64,000 nt of DNA from Neoconidiobolus thromboides FSU 785 (taxonomy: Eukaryota; Entomophthoromycota; Entomophthoromycetes; Entomophthorales; Neoconidiobolaceae): the NCBI GenBank assembly GCA_025603075.1, contig MU626275.1:113553-177552 (forward strand), read 5' to 3'. How positions within the stretch are numbered: the stretch's first letter is position 1; the number at the start of each line of letters is the position of its first letter. The notes below the pieces were generated by a model that did not search any database, had not been told where the DNA came from, and worked only from the letters and a program-made list of their open reading frames with translations. Shown here piece by piece: positions 22,798 through 33,166 of the stretch. The translations under genes and the position numbers were made by a program.

Positions 22798-23735
22798 TCA
22801 TAACCTTAGTAAAAATTGAATCATTATTTTACCAAAACAATATTGATCTACATCTACTGTCTTTAATCTGTCTTCAATTTCATTCACTTGTTCTTTCTTA
22901 AAGATCCCTTTCTCAGCTCTTTTTTCGACAATTAAGTGAACAATACTATGAGTAAATTCAGGATGTCCTTGTATAGCTAATATTTTATCCTTTAATAAAT
23001 AGCCTTGAATACCACTTACTGAACTTTTAGCTAAAATTTGGAAGTCTGAGGGTATAGTTACTACATGATCCTAAATTAAGATTGATTAGATGCTAAATAA
23101 ATTTCTTTCATAAATCAATTACTTGATGCATTTGGTGAATAATCTGAATAAAAAGTAGAAAAAAAGATTAATCATACAAAACTCTATTAGTAAAAATAGA
23201 ATACTTACTAACTTATCTTCCTGAGTATTGAAGCATCTTTTACCCTCTTCCGTTAACTCAATTGGAAGTGGACCTACCTAATAAAAAAGTTCCAATTTAA
23301 ACCTTATACCATCTATATTTAAAATTAAAATATATTTACCTCCCATCCTAATGAATTCTTTTCAACAGCTTTATCATCAAACACTCTCGCTAATAGTTGA
23401 TGACCAAAACAAATGCCTACCCATCTTTTATTTGGTTCTTCATCTAAACTCTTTTTACAAAACTGAATCAAATCCAATATCCAAGTTTCATTTAAATAAG
23501 CAGAATACGAAGAGCCAGTAATAATATAGCCTTTTAAATCATTATTGATTGATGGTAACTCGCCCAATTTTTGTATATAATAAGGAATGAGTTCAAGTTT
23601 GGCATTAGGTTTAAGCTGGGTTAATGAAAGTTGAAAATAATTCTGAAAAATTTTGGAATAATCACCATAGAGTGAGACAACTGATGGAACTGGGTCGTCA
23701 CAAATTAATAATCCTATTTTGTAACTGGTAGACAT
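22798..23735 (-). CDS. Class I glutamine amidotransferase-like protein
   Basis: Four exons (23340-23735, 23209-23277, 23123-23143, 22798-23070) splice to 252 residues. The fold is a stand-alone GMP-synthase-like glutaminase. The catalytic triad is visible: nucleophile Cys in WVGICFGHQLLAR, and His and Glu in the terminal motif AIQGHPEF. The oxyanion region YIITGSSYSAY is also present. Exon 3 is a microexon of exactly seven codons encoding IIHQMHQ, which restores the HQMH motif of the family; without it the protein lacks a conserved element. Similar cytosolic proteins occur in yeasts; the amide acceptor is unknown. The gene lies 155 bp from and convergent with the RasGEF gene. Confidence 0.88.
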
Positions 23736-24289
23736 TTAATTGATGAGTTACTCTTTATATTATTATTATTATTGAAATGGTAGAATTTTAGAATAAAAGT
23801 AAATATTTAAAATTTCGAGATGAGTAAAACAACTTGTGATGTCATTTCAGAAAAGAACCAATTAGATTTTAATTAATATGAATTGTCATAAAAACTCATT
23901 ATGTAGTTAAATAGGATCAATGGATAACAAGGATATTAGATGGTAGAGAGGGTTATAAAGAAGGGATTTCAAATAACAGTAATAATAAAAAGAATTTATT
24001 AGTTGTTAAAAGAAGACAATGAATATTAAAGTTGGACTATTAATTTTCACCCAAGTCATTGAAAGTTGAAATTATTATACTTAGTTACTAATAATATTAA
24101 AATGAGATGGAAATAAATAACGTGACTACTTAAGTAGAATTTAAAAATTGAAACTTATAGGCCATGTTTTATAATGTTGGAATAGGTTATTAAATCAAAT
24201 TAAATACTAAAAATGAAATAATTTTAAAAACTATACTATTTAAATAAAATATCAAATAAATAGAAAGAACTTTGATTATTTTTACTATC

Positions 24290-24323
24290 AAAAATTAATA
24301 AACATAAAAATATATCCCCATAA
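24290..24323 (+). mobile_element. MITE fragment M8 (right end only)
   Basis: About 34 bp resembling the right terminus: AATAAACATAAAAATATAT followed by CCCCATA. Confidence 0.6.
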
Positions 24324-24344
24324 TATTTAAATATGTAACTTCAA

Positions 24345-24395
24345 TTTAAGAATTTTGTTAGTAAAATTCTTAAACATAAAAATACATCCCCATAT
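24345..24395 (+). mobile_element. MITE fragment M9 (right half)
   Basis: Right half only, from AATTTTGTTAGTAAAATTC to CATCCCCATAT. The left half is missing; truncation or an aberrant excision are both possible. Confidence 0.8.
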
Positions 24396-24460
24396 AGTTT
24401 TTTCGAAAAATTTACTAGCAATTTTTACTAAAATTTATTTTCGATGAAAAAATTATTTTT

Positions 24461-24550
24461 GGCTTCCTGAGGGATTCGAACCCGCATCTTAGGAGGTTAT
24501 ATCAAATATGATTGGAAGGACCCATGTACTACCAGTTGTACTAAGGAAGC
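24461..24550 (-). tRNA. tRNA-like gene, probably intron-containing; anticodon uncertain
   Basis: On the minus strand GCTTCCT and AGGAAGC form a perfect 7-bp acceptor stem. The D stem is GTAC/GTAC with loop AACTGGTA (good A box), and GGTTCGAATCC is a perfect B box. The 40 nt between D and T arms are too long for a simple anticodon arm, so an intron next to the anticodon is likely. The CTTCCAA heptamer would fit a Gly(TCC) loop, but its flanks do not pair neatly, and an alternative register reads TTC with an unusual C33. The T stem has one mismatch. Could be functional or a tRNA pseudogene. Confidence 0.6.
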
Positions 24551-24647
24551 TATTTTACTAGATATAGTTTAGGATTATATTTAAATAAATGTACTTGCAA
24601 TTTTTTACTAGCAACTAGCTTTGTAGCTTTTTGTAAAAGTAAAAGTA

Positions 24648-24753
24648 AATGGGGATTGCATTTTGTATTTAAGAGTTTTACTAGCAATTTTTCCGTTTAA
24701 ATACCACTTAAGAGGGGGAAAAAGCAATGAAGTAGAAAATCACCTCCAAATAT
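24648..24753 (-). mobile_element. MITE copy M10 (diverged)
   Basis: Reverse copy 98 bp beyond the 5' end of the tRNA-like gene; ends AATGGGGATTG and CACCTCCAAATAT. Confidence 0.88.
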
Positions 24754-25164
24754 TGAAAATTGCATATTTTTATATTGTAATAATACTAATATAAAAATTA
24801 AGCTAATTTTATACAAATTAATAAAAAAGGACAAATATTAAAAATAAATTGGAGATGTCTAAATTAGTTTCATTTTTTTATCCAATTTTAACTATTTTGC
24901 ATTTTAAAAACTTCACTTAAAATTCTGTAGAAATAATTTTTTTATTAAAAAGCATAAATACCCAGACACAGTTCTAAATTACTATATTATAGTTTATACT
25001 GTAAGTTGATTGAGTTTCTACTAGAACTTAAATACATATTCTTATAAAGCCTCATTGAGAAATATTTATTATTGACTGCTTTATAACCAACATTGCAGAT
25101 TTACTATCAAATAAGTAAACTATTTCAATGTTATAATTATATTATTAATATATTACTGAGTTAA

Positions 25165-25660
25165 TAAATAGCTGCATGCGAGGTGTGAAACCTGGTACTC
25201 AGTGATTGGAGTCAATAACAGCTATTACCTGGTTGACTACACTGTAAGTCGAAAGGTCTTAGTTTATGTGACTAAGATAGACTTGAATTATGAAGAACAT
25301 CATGTAATAGGCTATGGACTATATAAGACAAATAGAATAAACAATGTTGATGTAAAATCTACGTAGAATATTATCAAGAAAACTTAGTGGCTTTATTAAA
25401 TGTTTGGGATATCAGGGAATAATTCAATTAAAAAGCCTCGAGCTATTATGTTTTAGAATCTCTTTTGTACTCTGACAAGTATCGATATCAAAAGAAGAGG
25501 ATAATATTCTTTGGGATGAAGTTAAAAATTCTCATAAAAAATCAAAATAAGGACATGGGATTGATTGTTTCTGAACTCGAGAACACAATAACTTAAGTGA
25601 TTATTATGCTATAATCAATCATAGAGCTGACAAAGCTATATTTCAGAGAGGGAGTGGTTA
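25165..25660 (+). repeat. Degenerate duplicated coding-like sequence, copy A
   Basis: About 500 bp clearly homologous to 57140-57620. Reading in the frame of SYYLVDYTVSRKVLVYVTK and, after a frame change, YYVLESLLYSDKYRYQ gives long stretches with few stops in both copies, so the ancestor was probably protein coding. Stops and frame changes show it is dead now. I cannot name the family; a retroelement or a host multigene family are both possible. Confidence 0.7.
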
Positions 25661-26283
25661 GCCCCAAAACTATAATTAATCATCCCTATATGGTACAAGT
25701 AATATAATAATAGTTTTTAAATATTATTACAATCACTTGCTCTTTGACTATATATTAACTTACCTATTAATAACTTAAGTAATATTAACATTTAACAATT
25801 GATTTCTATCATTTAACAAACTACTTAGTAAACATCGAAATTTTTAAATTCTCTGTTATTTTCGTAAGATAAGCTGGGATTGATCTTTTAATTTTTCTAT
25901 TTTCTATAGACTCTATAACTCTAATTGGAACTATATTGCTTTTTTTTGATGTATCAGATACTGGATAACAATGTAGTTTATTGTTACATTTAACAAAATG
26001 TAAATACTTTTTAATGCCTCATATTTTTATCATTTTTTTTGTATTTTTGTTTCTTTCATAGTTTTTAAAAATTATAACTGTTTTTGTATTATTAACAGTC
26101 GAGTTATTAATTTTATTGTTCACAAATGAAAGCCTCAAATCTTGAAATTAATTAATTGATATATTCTATTTTACTTAATGCTTTAAAACTACTTTTTCAT
26201 TGTGAAAGATTTCCAAAATGTCTATCAACTATGCTTTTTCCATGATGATCAGCAAAAAAATTAAGATCAGTATTTAGACTATT

Positions 26284-26390
26284 ATTTGGGGATGATTTTT
26301 TTGATTTCATTACTTTTTCCACCTTTTAAGCGCTATTTAAGCGGAAAATTTGTTAGTAAAATTCTTAAATACAAAAATACATCTTCATTT
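26284..26390 (+). mobile_element. MITE copy M11
   Basis: Near full-length; internal AAGCGCTATTTAAGCGG hairpin intact; right end CATCTTCATTT is altered. Confidence 0.9.
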
Positions 26391-26690
26391 ATTTATTAAT
26401 TTTTTTAAATATATAACGTAGAAACTCTTGAGATTTAAAATGATTTCCTGTATCTGTCTATATATTAATTTTTGTAAACCTTTTAAATAAAAGCTCTATA
26501 GAGATTAAATCAATTAAACAATCTCCTGCATATACTGAGTCATGATTTAGTATTTCAGATAAATAATCAAAATAAAATTCTGTCTATTGTTTTATCATCT
26601 CTCAAATATAAAACACCAAAACCTAATACTTATATGGCTTGTTTATTATAATGATCTAAATTTACTGAATCTGGTCTTGTTCCTATTTCC

Positions 26691-26797
26691 ATATGGGGAT
26701 GTTTCTTTTGGCTTCATTATTTTTTCTATCTTTCAAGCGCTATTTGAGTGGAAAATTTATTAGCAAAGTTCTCAAACACAAAAATACATCCCCATAT
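26691..26797 (+). mobile_element. MITE copy M12
   Basis: Full copy with perfect ends ATATGGGGATG and CATCCCCATAT. Confidence 0.95.
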
Positions 26798-26911
26798 AGT
26801 TATCAAATATTATCAAAAATGTTTTTAAAGAAATGTTTAGATAGTTTAATAAGATATTCAAAATGAAATGGTCAAGTGAAGTTATAAGAATGAAAGTAGG
26901 TTAGCTTAAAC

Positions 26912-28613
26912 TTAAGTATACCAAAGTAATGTAAAGTCCAGCTTAAGATCTTTAGGACTAGAAATACCAAGGGATGGAAGGATAGGATAATCGCGATGGA
27001 TAGAGTCTGAAGGTAAATCGACTTTAAAAGTTAATAATAACAATATTAAAAATATTTTTTGTTCCAAAATAGAAAACTGATTTCCAGTATACATACGTGG
27101 TCTGATACTAAATCCAATCATGTCTTTGGTTAATTTTTTGTTAATTTGAATCTCTCCATTTTCATTTAGGACCAAAAATCGATCCAGATTAAACTCTTTT
27201 GGATTCTTGAATTTCTTTTCATCATTCATTGCTAATGCAAAATTCAATAGCAATGGCTGTCCTTTTTTAAATTGAATTTCATTATTAAAACAATAGTCTT
27301 CAGCTACTTTTCTAGTTATTATAGTCGCTACTGGTGTAATTCTCATCCCTTCATTAATAACTGCTTCAAAATAGATTATTTTATTTAATTCTTCATGAGT
27401 TATTTTTATATCTTCATTAATGTTTTTTGCTTTTACTCCTAAAACGTGAATAATTTCATCTCTTAATCTATTTTGAATATCCTAAATAATGAAATTAAAT
27501 ATTTAGAAATAACAGATTTAAATTATAATGATACTTGATTTTTCGATAGAAAGTATAAAAGACATGATAAGGTATGAGCGGTAGTGTTATGTCCGGCAAT
27601 AAAAAGTAAAATTACGTCACTCTAAATAATTAAATTGTATTATTTATATAGTAAATTTTCAACTTACAGTGATTTCTTCATCAGTTAAGCCATTAAATGT
27701 ACTATGATCATTATCTGAAGACTGAATCAACATAGTTAATAAACTTAATTTAACATTATCGATACCGCATTTCTTAATTTGCTCTCTTTTTTCATTAATT
27801 AAATTTTCAACTAATTGATAAAACGATCAGTATCTTTCTTTAATTGAATTACCGACGGAATAGGTAAGCTATGTAAGAAAGGAAACAGTAAAAACCATAC
27901 ATTATTTATACCTTCAATAAATTTGATGTAAAGTGACACTATTTCACAATTTTCATCTTCAATTGAATTAGTCAACATGAAAAATAGATAAACCCAAACT
28001 ATCTAAAGTGGAATTCTTCAATACATCAATCAACTTAAAGTTATTCTCATCCTTTTTCATATAGTTTATCATTTTAAAACCGGCTTTAATAAATATATTA
28101 ATATCCCGGCCTCTTTTAAACGCTGGGTTAATAACTCTTTTATGTCTTTTCCACTCCTCACCATCCACAACAGCAATGTTTTGGTCCAAAGATACAATTC
28201 GTTTAAATTGTTTAAATTGGTTGAGTTTAATGAAATTATCACTGTCCATCAATATAGTTTTAATTGTATCTAAATCAGAAACCATTATAAACCATGTCCC
28301 TAACCAAAACTTAATGTGTTTATTTATTTGAAATAAAGGTATGAATAACTCTTTCTCTTTTATATCTAATGTTGTTTGTTTTACAGTGTGATAAATAAAC
28401 TTAAATATACTAGCGGATGGCAAACTATCATTTGGATCTTTTTGTTTTTTGATGAAAATATATGGGGATGTATTTTTGTGTTTAAGAATTTTACTAACAA
28501 ATTTTCCGCTTAAATAGCGCTTAAAAGGTGGAAAAAGTAATGAAATCAAAAAAATCATCCCCATATGTTGATACTATTAGTACTAAAAATATTGTCAAGA
28601 TATAATGAAGCAT
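26912..28613 (-). pseudogene. Cytochrome P450 pseudogene interrupted by a MITE
   Basis: Pieces of one P450 occur in order on the minus strand: a hydrophobic N-terminal anchor starting at the ATG at 28613, a region with DGEEWKRHKRVINPAF (helix C), the I-helix LLFIAGHNTTAHTL, the ExxR motif INEGMR, the PERF-like region FNLDRF, and the heme region. Lesions: a 107-bp MITE (M13) in the first exon; a frameshift with stop near 27977 (before NSIEDE); a second frameshift near 27820; and at the heme site FSIRPRMYTG, where the axial Cys is Tyr and a conserved Gly is Arg. Loss of the thiolate ligand alone would abolish normal P450 chemistry. The substrate cannot be inferred. Confidence 0.85.
28460..28566 (+). 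mobile_element. MITE copy M13, inserted in the P450 first exon
   Basis: Perfect-ended copy (ATATGGGGATG...CATCCCCATAT), drawn as plus by sequence of the opposite reading: on the window plus strand it appears in the reverse form, so the element's open frame runs on the minus strand, the same direction as the P450. Removing TGGGGATG...CATCCCCA with one TA joins the two exon halves in one open frame. Confidence 0.93.
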
Positions 28614-29181
28614 CTTTTTTATTCTTGTCTATATTATTCCCTACCTATTTATACTTTTTTTTCTGCTTAATTCATAGCATCAGGCTCCGTCATTTATATT
28701 TTATAGTGTTAGTATTTATAAAATATAAGTTGACCCGACCATCAAAACCTCAGTCTTTTTATTGTTCCATTGAATTATCTAAATCAATCATAATTTCGCC
28801 TTACATATGCTTTAAAAATAATGCACCTAATTTTTAATTAAACTCCATTCAGAGGGTTTCTATTTGATTACTATAGTTAAAACGAGGAAATTCCCCAATG
28901 ATATTTGAACATGCCTTAGGTTACAAATCCAAGAAAAAGGTAAGCCCAAAATCATAACCAAAAGCTTTTCAATTTGAGTTGGCTTAAATATAGGATTTAT
29001 AAGATTACTTTGTAAGTAATCTTCCTTTTATAAGTAAAAAAAGAAGGCTATTGGCTGCAATAGCAAACATCTCTTATATCTAAAAACAATACTATTCATA
29101 TAAAAAACTTGACTGTAGCAGTTTTACACCCTTGATAACCTGTATTTGCCCAAAGAAGGGGACTACCTTAGAAATAACTTC

Positions 29182-29288
29182 ATATGGGAATGTATTTTTA
29201 TATTTAAGAATTTTACTAACAATCTTTCTACTCAAATAGCGCTTAAAAAATGGAAAAAGTAATGAAGTCAAAAAAAACATCCCCATAT
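29182..29288 (-). mobile_element. MITE copy M14
   Basis: Reverse copy, ends ATATGGGAATG and CATCCCCATAT. Its 35-codon frame is intact and extends into both flanks. Confidence 0.94.
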
Positions 29289-29711
29289 AGTATACCGATA
29301 TCGGAAAAAACTCTAAATAGACCAACTCATGTAATTATTTAATGGCTATACTCTAACTAACTATAATAGTATACAACCTCTTGTTAATATAGTTTTATTA
29401 TATTAAGCTATTTAACTTAATTGATTTTATTATTAAATCAATAGATTCGAATCATTAATGTTTTAAAATAAGACGTTTATTAGTATTATAAAATTTAATA
29501 ATACTTTATAAATAGCTAGGGTTTTAAATATTAATGAATTTTAACTTCTATTATTGAATATATTTAAATAAACCAATGCTATGAAAAAGCCATTAAATTT
29601 CAAATTAGTATTTATTATGCTTTAATAAAATATCTTTCAAGTTGTATTAATTATATCCAGTTATATTCAATTACAAATAAAATAATATTAAAAAAATGTT
29701 AAAATAATAAA

Positions 29712-29812
29712 TTTAAGTGTTTTTTTAGCTTCATCATCTTTTCCATCTTTTAAGCACTATTGAGTGGAAAAGCTGTTAGTAAAATTCTTAAAATAAAAAC
29801 ACATCCCCAGAT
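29712..29812 (+). mobile_element. MITE copy M15 (left end decayed)
   Basis: Recognisable from TTAGCTTCATCATC to ACACATCCCCAGAT; left terminus lost its GGGG block. Confidence 0.85.
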
Positions 29813-30463
29813 CTATAACTTTGATTTATTTATTTGTACCTTCATATCAATTTATCTAAAGTATAAAACAGGTTTTTAATATTAAATAATACACATACAT
29901 GTTTCTTGCTTAAAAATAGTCAATAGCATAGCTGCATATAAGTAGATAAAATGGTAGAGTAAAAAAGTATTTCTATACTTTTACTATGAACCGCTACTCC
30001 ATCCCTAAATTAACTTTTACAAAAAAACATGCTCCTGCGGAATACAGGCTATCTCAACTGATTTCTGGGACTCTAAAATTAGAACTGCTTCTTTTTACTC
30101 AATAAATTCTCATTTAGTAACCTCCTTCCATCTAAATGACCTCTTATCTGAACTGTTTACTGTTACTTTTATGTAGTCTTTTAAAAACAAAAACACTTCA
30201 GTAGTTTTATTTTCAAGACAATTTCAATAGAAGCAATTACATATACATATACTAAATATATCACAATATCTTTATCAAACACTTGGAACAATTTATTAAT
30301 ACAACTCTTAGTAAATTAATTCTGAAAAGATCTAATAATAATAATTCAAAGACAATTATTATTAAAAAACGAGACACTATATTTTTAATGAGATATTTGA
30401 AATTTTGGGTTAGATGAATAATTTTTCAGATTATTTTCAATTACTAATGCATATACCTTTAGT

Positions 30464-30510
30464 ATAAAAATAAAAATAAAAATAAAAATAAAAATAAAAA
30501 TAAAAAATAA
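30464..30510. repeat. Microsatellite (AAAAAT)n
   Basis: About eight hexanucleotide units with slight drift at the right end. Confidence 0.9.
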
Positions 30511-31164
30511 AAGTAAAAGTAAATATCGTTTTTTTACTAAAAGCTTGATTAAGTTTACAAATTACCACTTTTAAAGCTAATTACTCTATAAAAGGTTAAA
30601 AAGTAATTGTCAAAAGGTTATTAAATTAAATTTCCTTTCCTCCTGTTTTGGGATATTTTTTAAATTTTAATAAACTAGTGCCAAATCGGAGTTAATATAG
30701 CTATATCTATCTATTCAAAGCTAACGTTTTGTATTATTTTATATTATACGAACTAGTAATGAATTAAAAGACTTTTACATACTATCTTTTGTATTATAGG
30801 AGAGATTTCAAGTGTATTTTATTGACTATTAAAATTATTAATTACTTTACCTCAAAGCTATTAATCAAAAGCTACAATATTGAGTTTAAAAAGTATGACA
30901 TTTAAACATAAATAGTCTAAAATCAGGTACACAGAAATAAATTCTACAAAAAGAAAGACCTATTCATGATAACAGTTTTAACTACAACTTATAGCAATTT
31001 GTCACTAAACTAATTTACTAAATAAATAAACATCATAATTTGTTGATAATATACAATTATATTAATGGGTATCAAAAATGAAAAAATTAGATTATTCATG
31101 GCGTTAAAGTTTCAAATTTGGAAAATAAACTTTAGAGCATAAAATTACTTAGTGCCTTCACATT

Positions 31165-31199
31165 AATGTTCCCTCCTTCCTTTTTGTTAAGGGAACATT
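31165..31199. repeat. Perfect 10-bp hairpin followed by T-rich tract
   Basis: AATGTTCCCT at 31165-31174 pairs exactly with 31190-31199 around a 15-nt loop and is followed by TTTTTATTT. It resembles a Pol III or structured-RNA end, but no RNA gene is recognised upstream. Confidence 0.6.
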
Positions 31200-31840
31200 T
31201 TTTATTTGGCTTCTCCTTTCCAAAACTACCGATACTCTCCCGGTTCCTTTTAACTAAATAAAAACATAAAGTCTTCGGGTCTTAAGTTAGAAAATAATAT
31301 TTTTTAATACCTTAAATTGAATTTAATGATTTGGTGTCAGCCAAGTAAATTTAAAGGTAAATTTTGTTTGCTGAGCTAAAATTCTCAATTATTTTTATTG
31401 CCAGATAAATCTATTTATAGTATTAATTCTATTAATTTTTTCTTGGCAATCCTAATAGAAGGAAGCAAGTCTAAATTTTGCCTATAAATTGTTCAAAGAG
31501 TTTACTTGTATTCTTCTATTTGACCGTTTAATATTTTATTCGAATAATTCTTTTCATTGTCAAAGTTTGGTAAACTATTATTGGACAAGAGACAACTATG
31601 GAAGAGCTAGGCTATTTGTTTGGAGTCTAAGGCATTAAAATGACCCATCAATTAGATCATTTTATAGTAAAGAATATCAAAAAATTACTAACCACCTAAA
31701 AATAGATAAGCAAAACTAAAAGCTATAAAAAGAAGAGAAAGAGAATGGGAGTTACACAATTATAAAAAAGTTAACGGAAAATCAAAAAATCAAGTTGATT
31801 ATTGAGTTTTAACTAATTGCTCTTTTTATTTTATTTATTA

Positions 31841-33166
31841 ATGTATTTCAATTTCTGTATCTTATTGTTTCTGTCATGTTCACTACATGTGTTTTCAAAA
31901 TGTTTCCAACATCCTAAACCTACTGAAAAAGGCTTCATGACAGAAGTGCCTTGTGAGTACGAAGAAGCAGACTTGAAACAACCCAATAAACAAAGGCTTG
32001 TAGGAAATTCAGATTTGAAAACAAATGGAACTGACCCAAATAATATGTTTCAAATATCTTTATCATGTCAATTAGATTCAACTACTTGCGGAAACGTAAA
32101 ACAAACATTCGAGACGGCTACTTCTTATCTTTCAAATATTATTAAGTTCAAATCCCCAGTTACTGTTCAAGCTTCCTTTTATTCTTTCTGTAGAACAAAT
32201 GGTGATTGTGCAACTTCTCAGATTACTTTAGGCCAAGCAGCTGCTGCAAGAAGTGTGGCTTTAAAAGATGATGATGGGCAAGAAAGGCTGTATCCTCAAG
32301 CTTTAGTGAAACAAATGAAATTGTCTCCAATGCCACGTATATCATCCTTTGATATTATAGCAGAATTTAACTCAGATGCCAGCTTTTGGTTTGGTTCAGG
32401 TCCACTTTCAAAGAATCAAGTTGATTTTTTACTAGTCGTATCTCATGAGTTGGTTCATGGATTAGGATTTGCATCTGCATATTCAGACTACTTTAGTGAT
32501 GGTAATCCGCAAGTTTTAACACCGAATCCAGAAGTTGGGCGTAGTAGTTCAGGGCAGCTTGCGTTAACTGGATTCTACGAGAATGTATTTGATAGATATG
32601 TAAGTATATTGGGTACTGGACAAACATTTTCAAATTATACTCAACAAATAAACCAATTTGCGTCTACGAAATCCTTATATAAAACCTCAGATGATTTAGC
32701 TAATGCTTTTGTAAACTCAGATCAATATAGTGTGGGTCAAAAATTATTAAGTATAGCGTCAACAGCAAATACCCTTGGTTTTCAATTAGGCAAGGAAGTA
32801 TCCACTGCTTCAAATGGTATACTGCAATTAGAAACTAGTCTAAAACCATTTGCTATTGGTTCTTCAATATCACATGTATCTAAAAGTGCTTATAGTAATA
32901 CTGAAGAGTTTTTAATGAGATATGAGTTAGCACCAGGAGTTTCATTAAATTCAGAAGTTTCATCATTAGGAACTTGGGGATCCGAACCCTATGGACCAGG
33001 ATTGGTTGCAGTGTTAAGTAAGATGGGATATCCAACTAATGATAATCCCAATCCTATTGTGAAAGCACAAAACCCATCTGGTAGCATAAGCTTGTTTACT
33101 CAAAGTAACAGTTGTATTATACTTTTAATTTCTACCATACTAGCGCTTTGGACATGGATTGTATAA
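31841..33166 (+). CDS. Secreted zinc metallopeptidase, HELxHGLGF family, probably GPI-anchored
   Basis: Intronless; the first ATG at 31841 gives 441 residues. The N-terminus is a strong signal peptide (MYFNFCILLFLSCSLHVFS). Upstream of the catalytic site are conserved stretches such as LYPQALVKQM and SFDIIAEFNSDASFWFG, typical of a fungal secreted protease family related to the metzincin-like M8 group. The zinc motif HELVHGLGF lies at about residues 202-210; a possible third ligand is the His of SISHVSKSAYSNTEEFLM. The C-terminus ends with a hydrophobic stretch preceded by small residues, fitting a GPI signal. Likely cell-surface proteolysis. Cysteines near the N-terminus suggest disulphides. 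Exact peptidase family name is uncertain. Confidence 0.85.
   Translation: MYFNFCILLFLSCSLHVFSKCFQHPKPTEKGFMTEVPCEYEEADLKQPNKQRLVGNSDLKTNGTDPNNMFQISLSCQLDSTTCGNVKQTFETATSYLSNIIKFKSPVTVQASFYSFCRTNGDCATSQITLGQAAAARSVALKDDDGQERLYPQALVKQMKLSPMPRISSFDIIAEFNSDASFWFGSGPLSKNQVDFLLVVSHELVHGLGFASAYSDYFSDGNPQVLTPNPEVGRSSSGQLALTGFYENVFDRYVSILGTGQTFSNYTQQINQFASTKSLYKTSDDLANAFVNSDQYSVGQKLLSIASTANTLGFQLGKEVSTASNGILQLETSLKPFAIGSSISHVSKSAYSNTEEFLMRYELAPGVSLNSEVSSLGTWGSEPYGPGLVAVLSKMGYPTNDNPNPIVKAQNPSGSISLFTQSNSCIILLISTILALWTWIV

Larger units (their letters stand above)
23736..24460. other. Intergenic, two MITE fragments
   Basis: AT-rich upstream region of the amidotransferase gene, ending in two truncated MITE right halves next to the tRNA-like gene. 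Confidence 0.6.
24551..26911. other. Gene-poor, repeat-rich region
   Basis: Contains MITEs M10, M11 and M12 and a degenerate coding-like repeat at 25165-25660. No intact gene was found. Confidence 0.65.
28614..31840. other. 3.2-kb gene-free region
   Basis: Holds MITEs M14 and M15, an AAAAAT microsatellite and one 10-bp perfect hairpin. Short frames at 28565-28837 and 29092-29325 are shadows of decayed sequence and of a MITE. Confidence 0.65.

Noticed and set aside
25165-25660. Gypsy or LINE retroelement call for the duplicated sequence
   Set aside because: No reverse transcriptase, integrase or RNase H motif could be identified, so it is left unclassified.
28460-28566. Idea that the P450 is functional through the MITE-supplied start
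   Set aside because: Two frameshifts downstream and the missing heme Cys make a working enzyme very unlikely.
28565-28837. 90-codon plus frame antisense to the P450 5' end
   Set aside because: Shadow of decayed upstream sequence; no coding features.
29092-29325. 77-codon frame containing the MITE M14 frame
   Set aside because: Only the MITE-derived middle is shared with other copies; flanks are random. Reported as a MITE instead.
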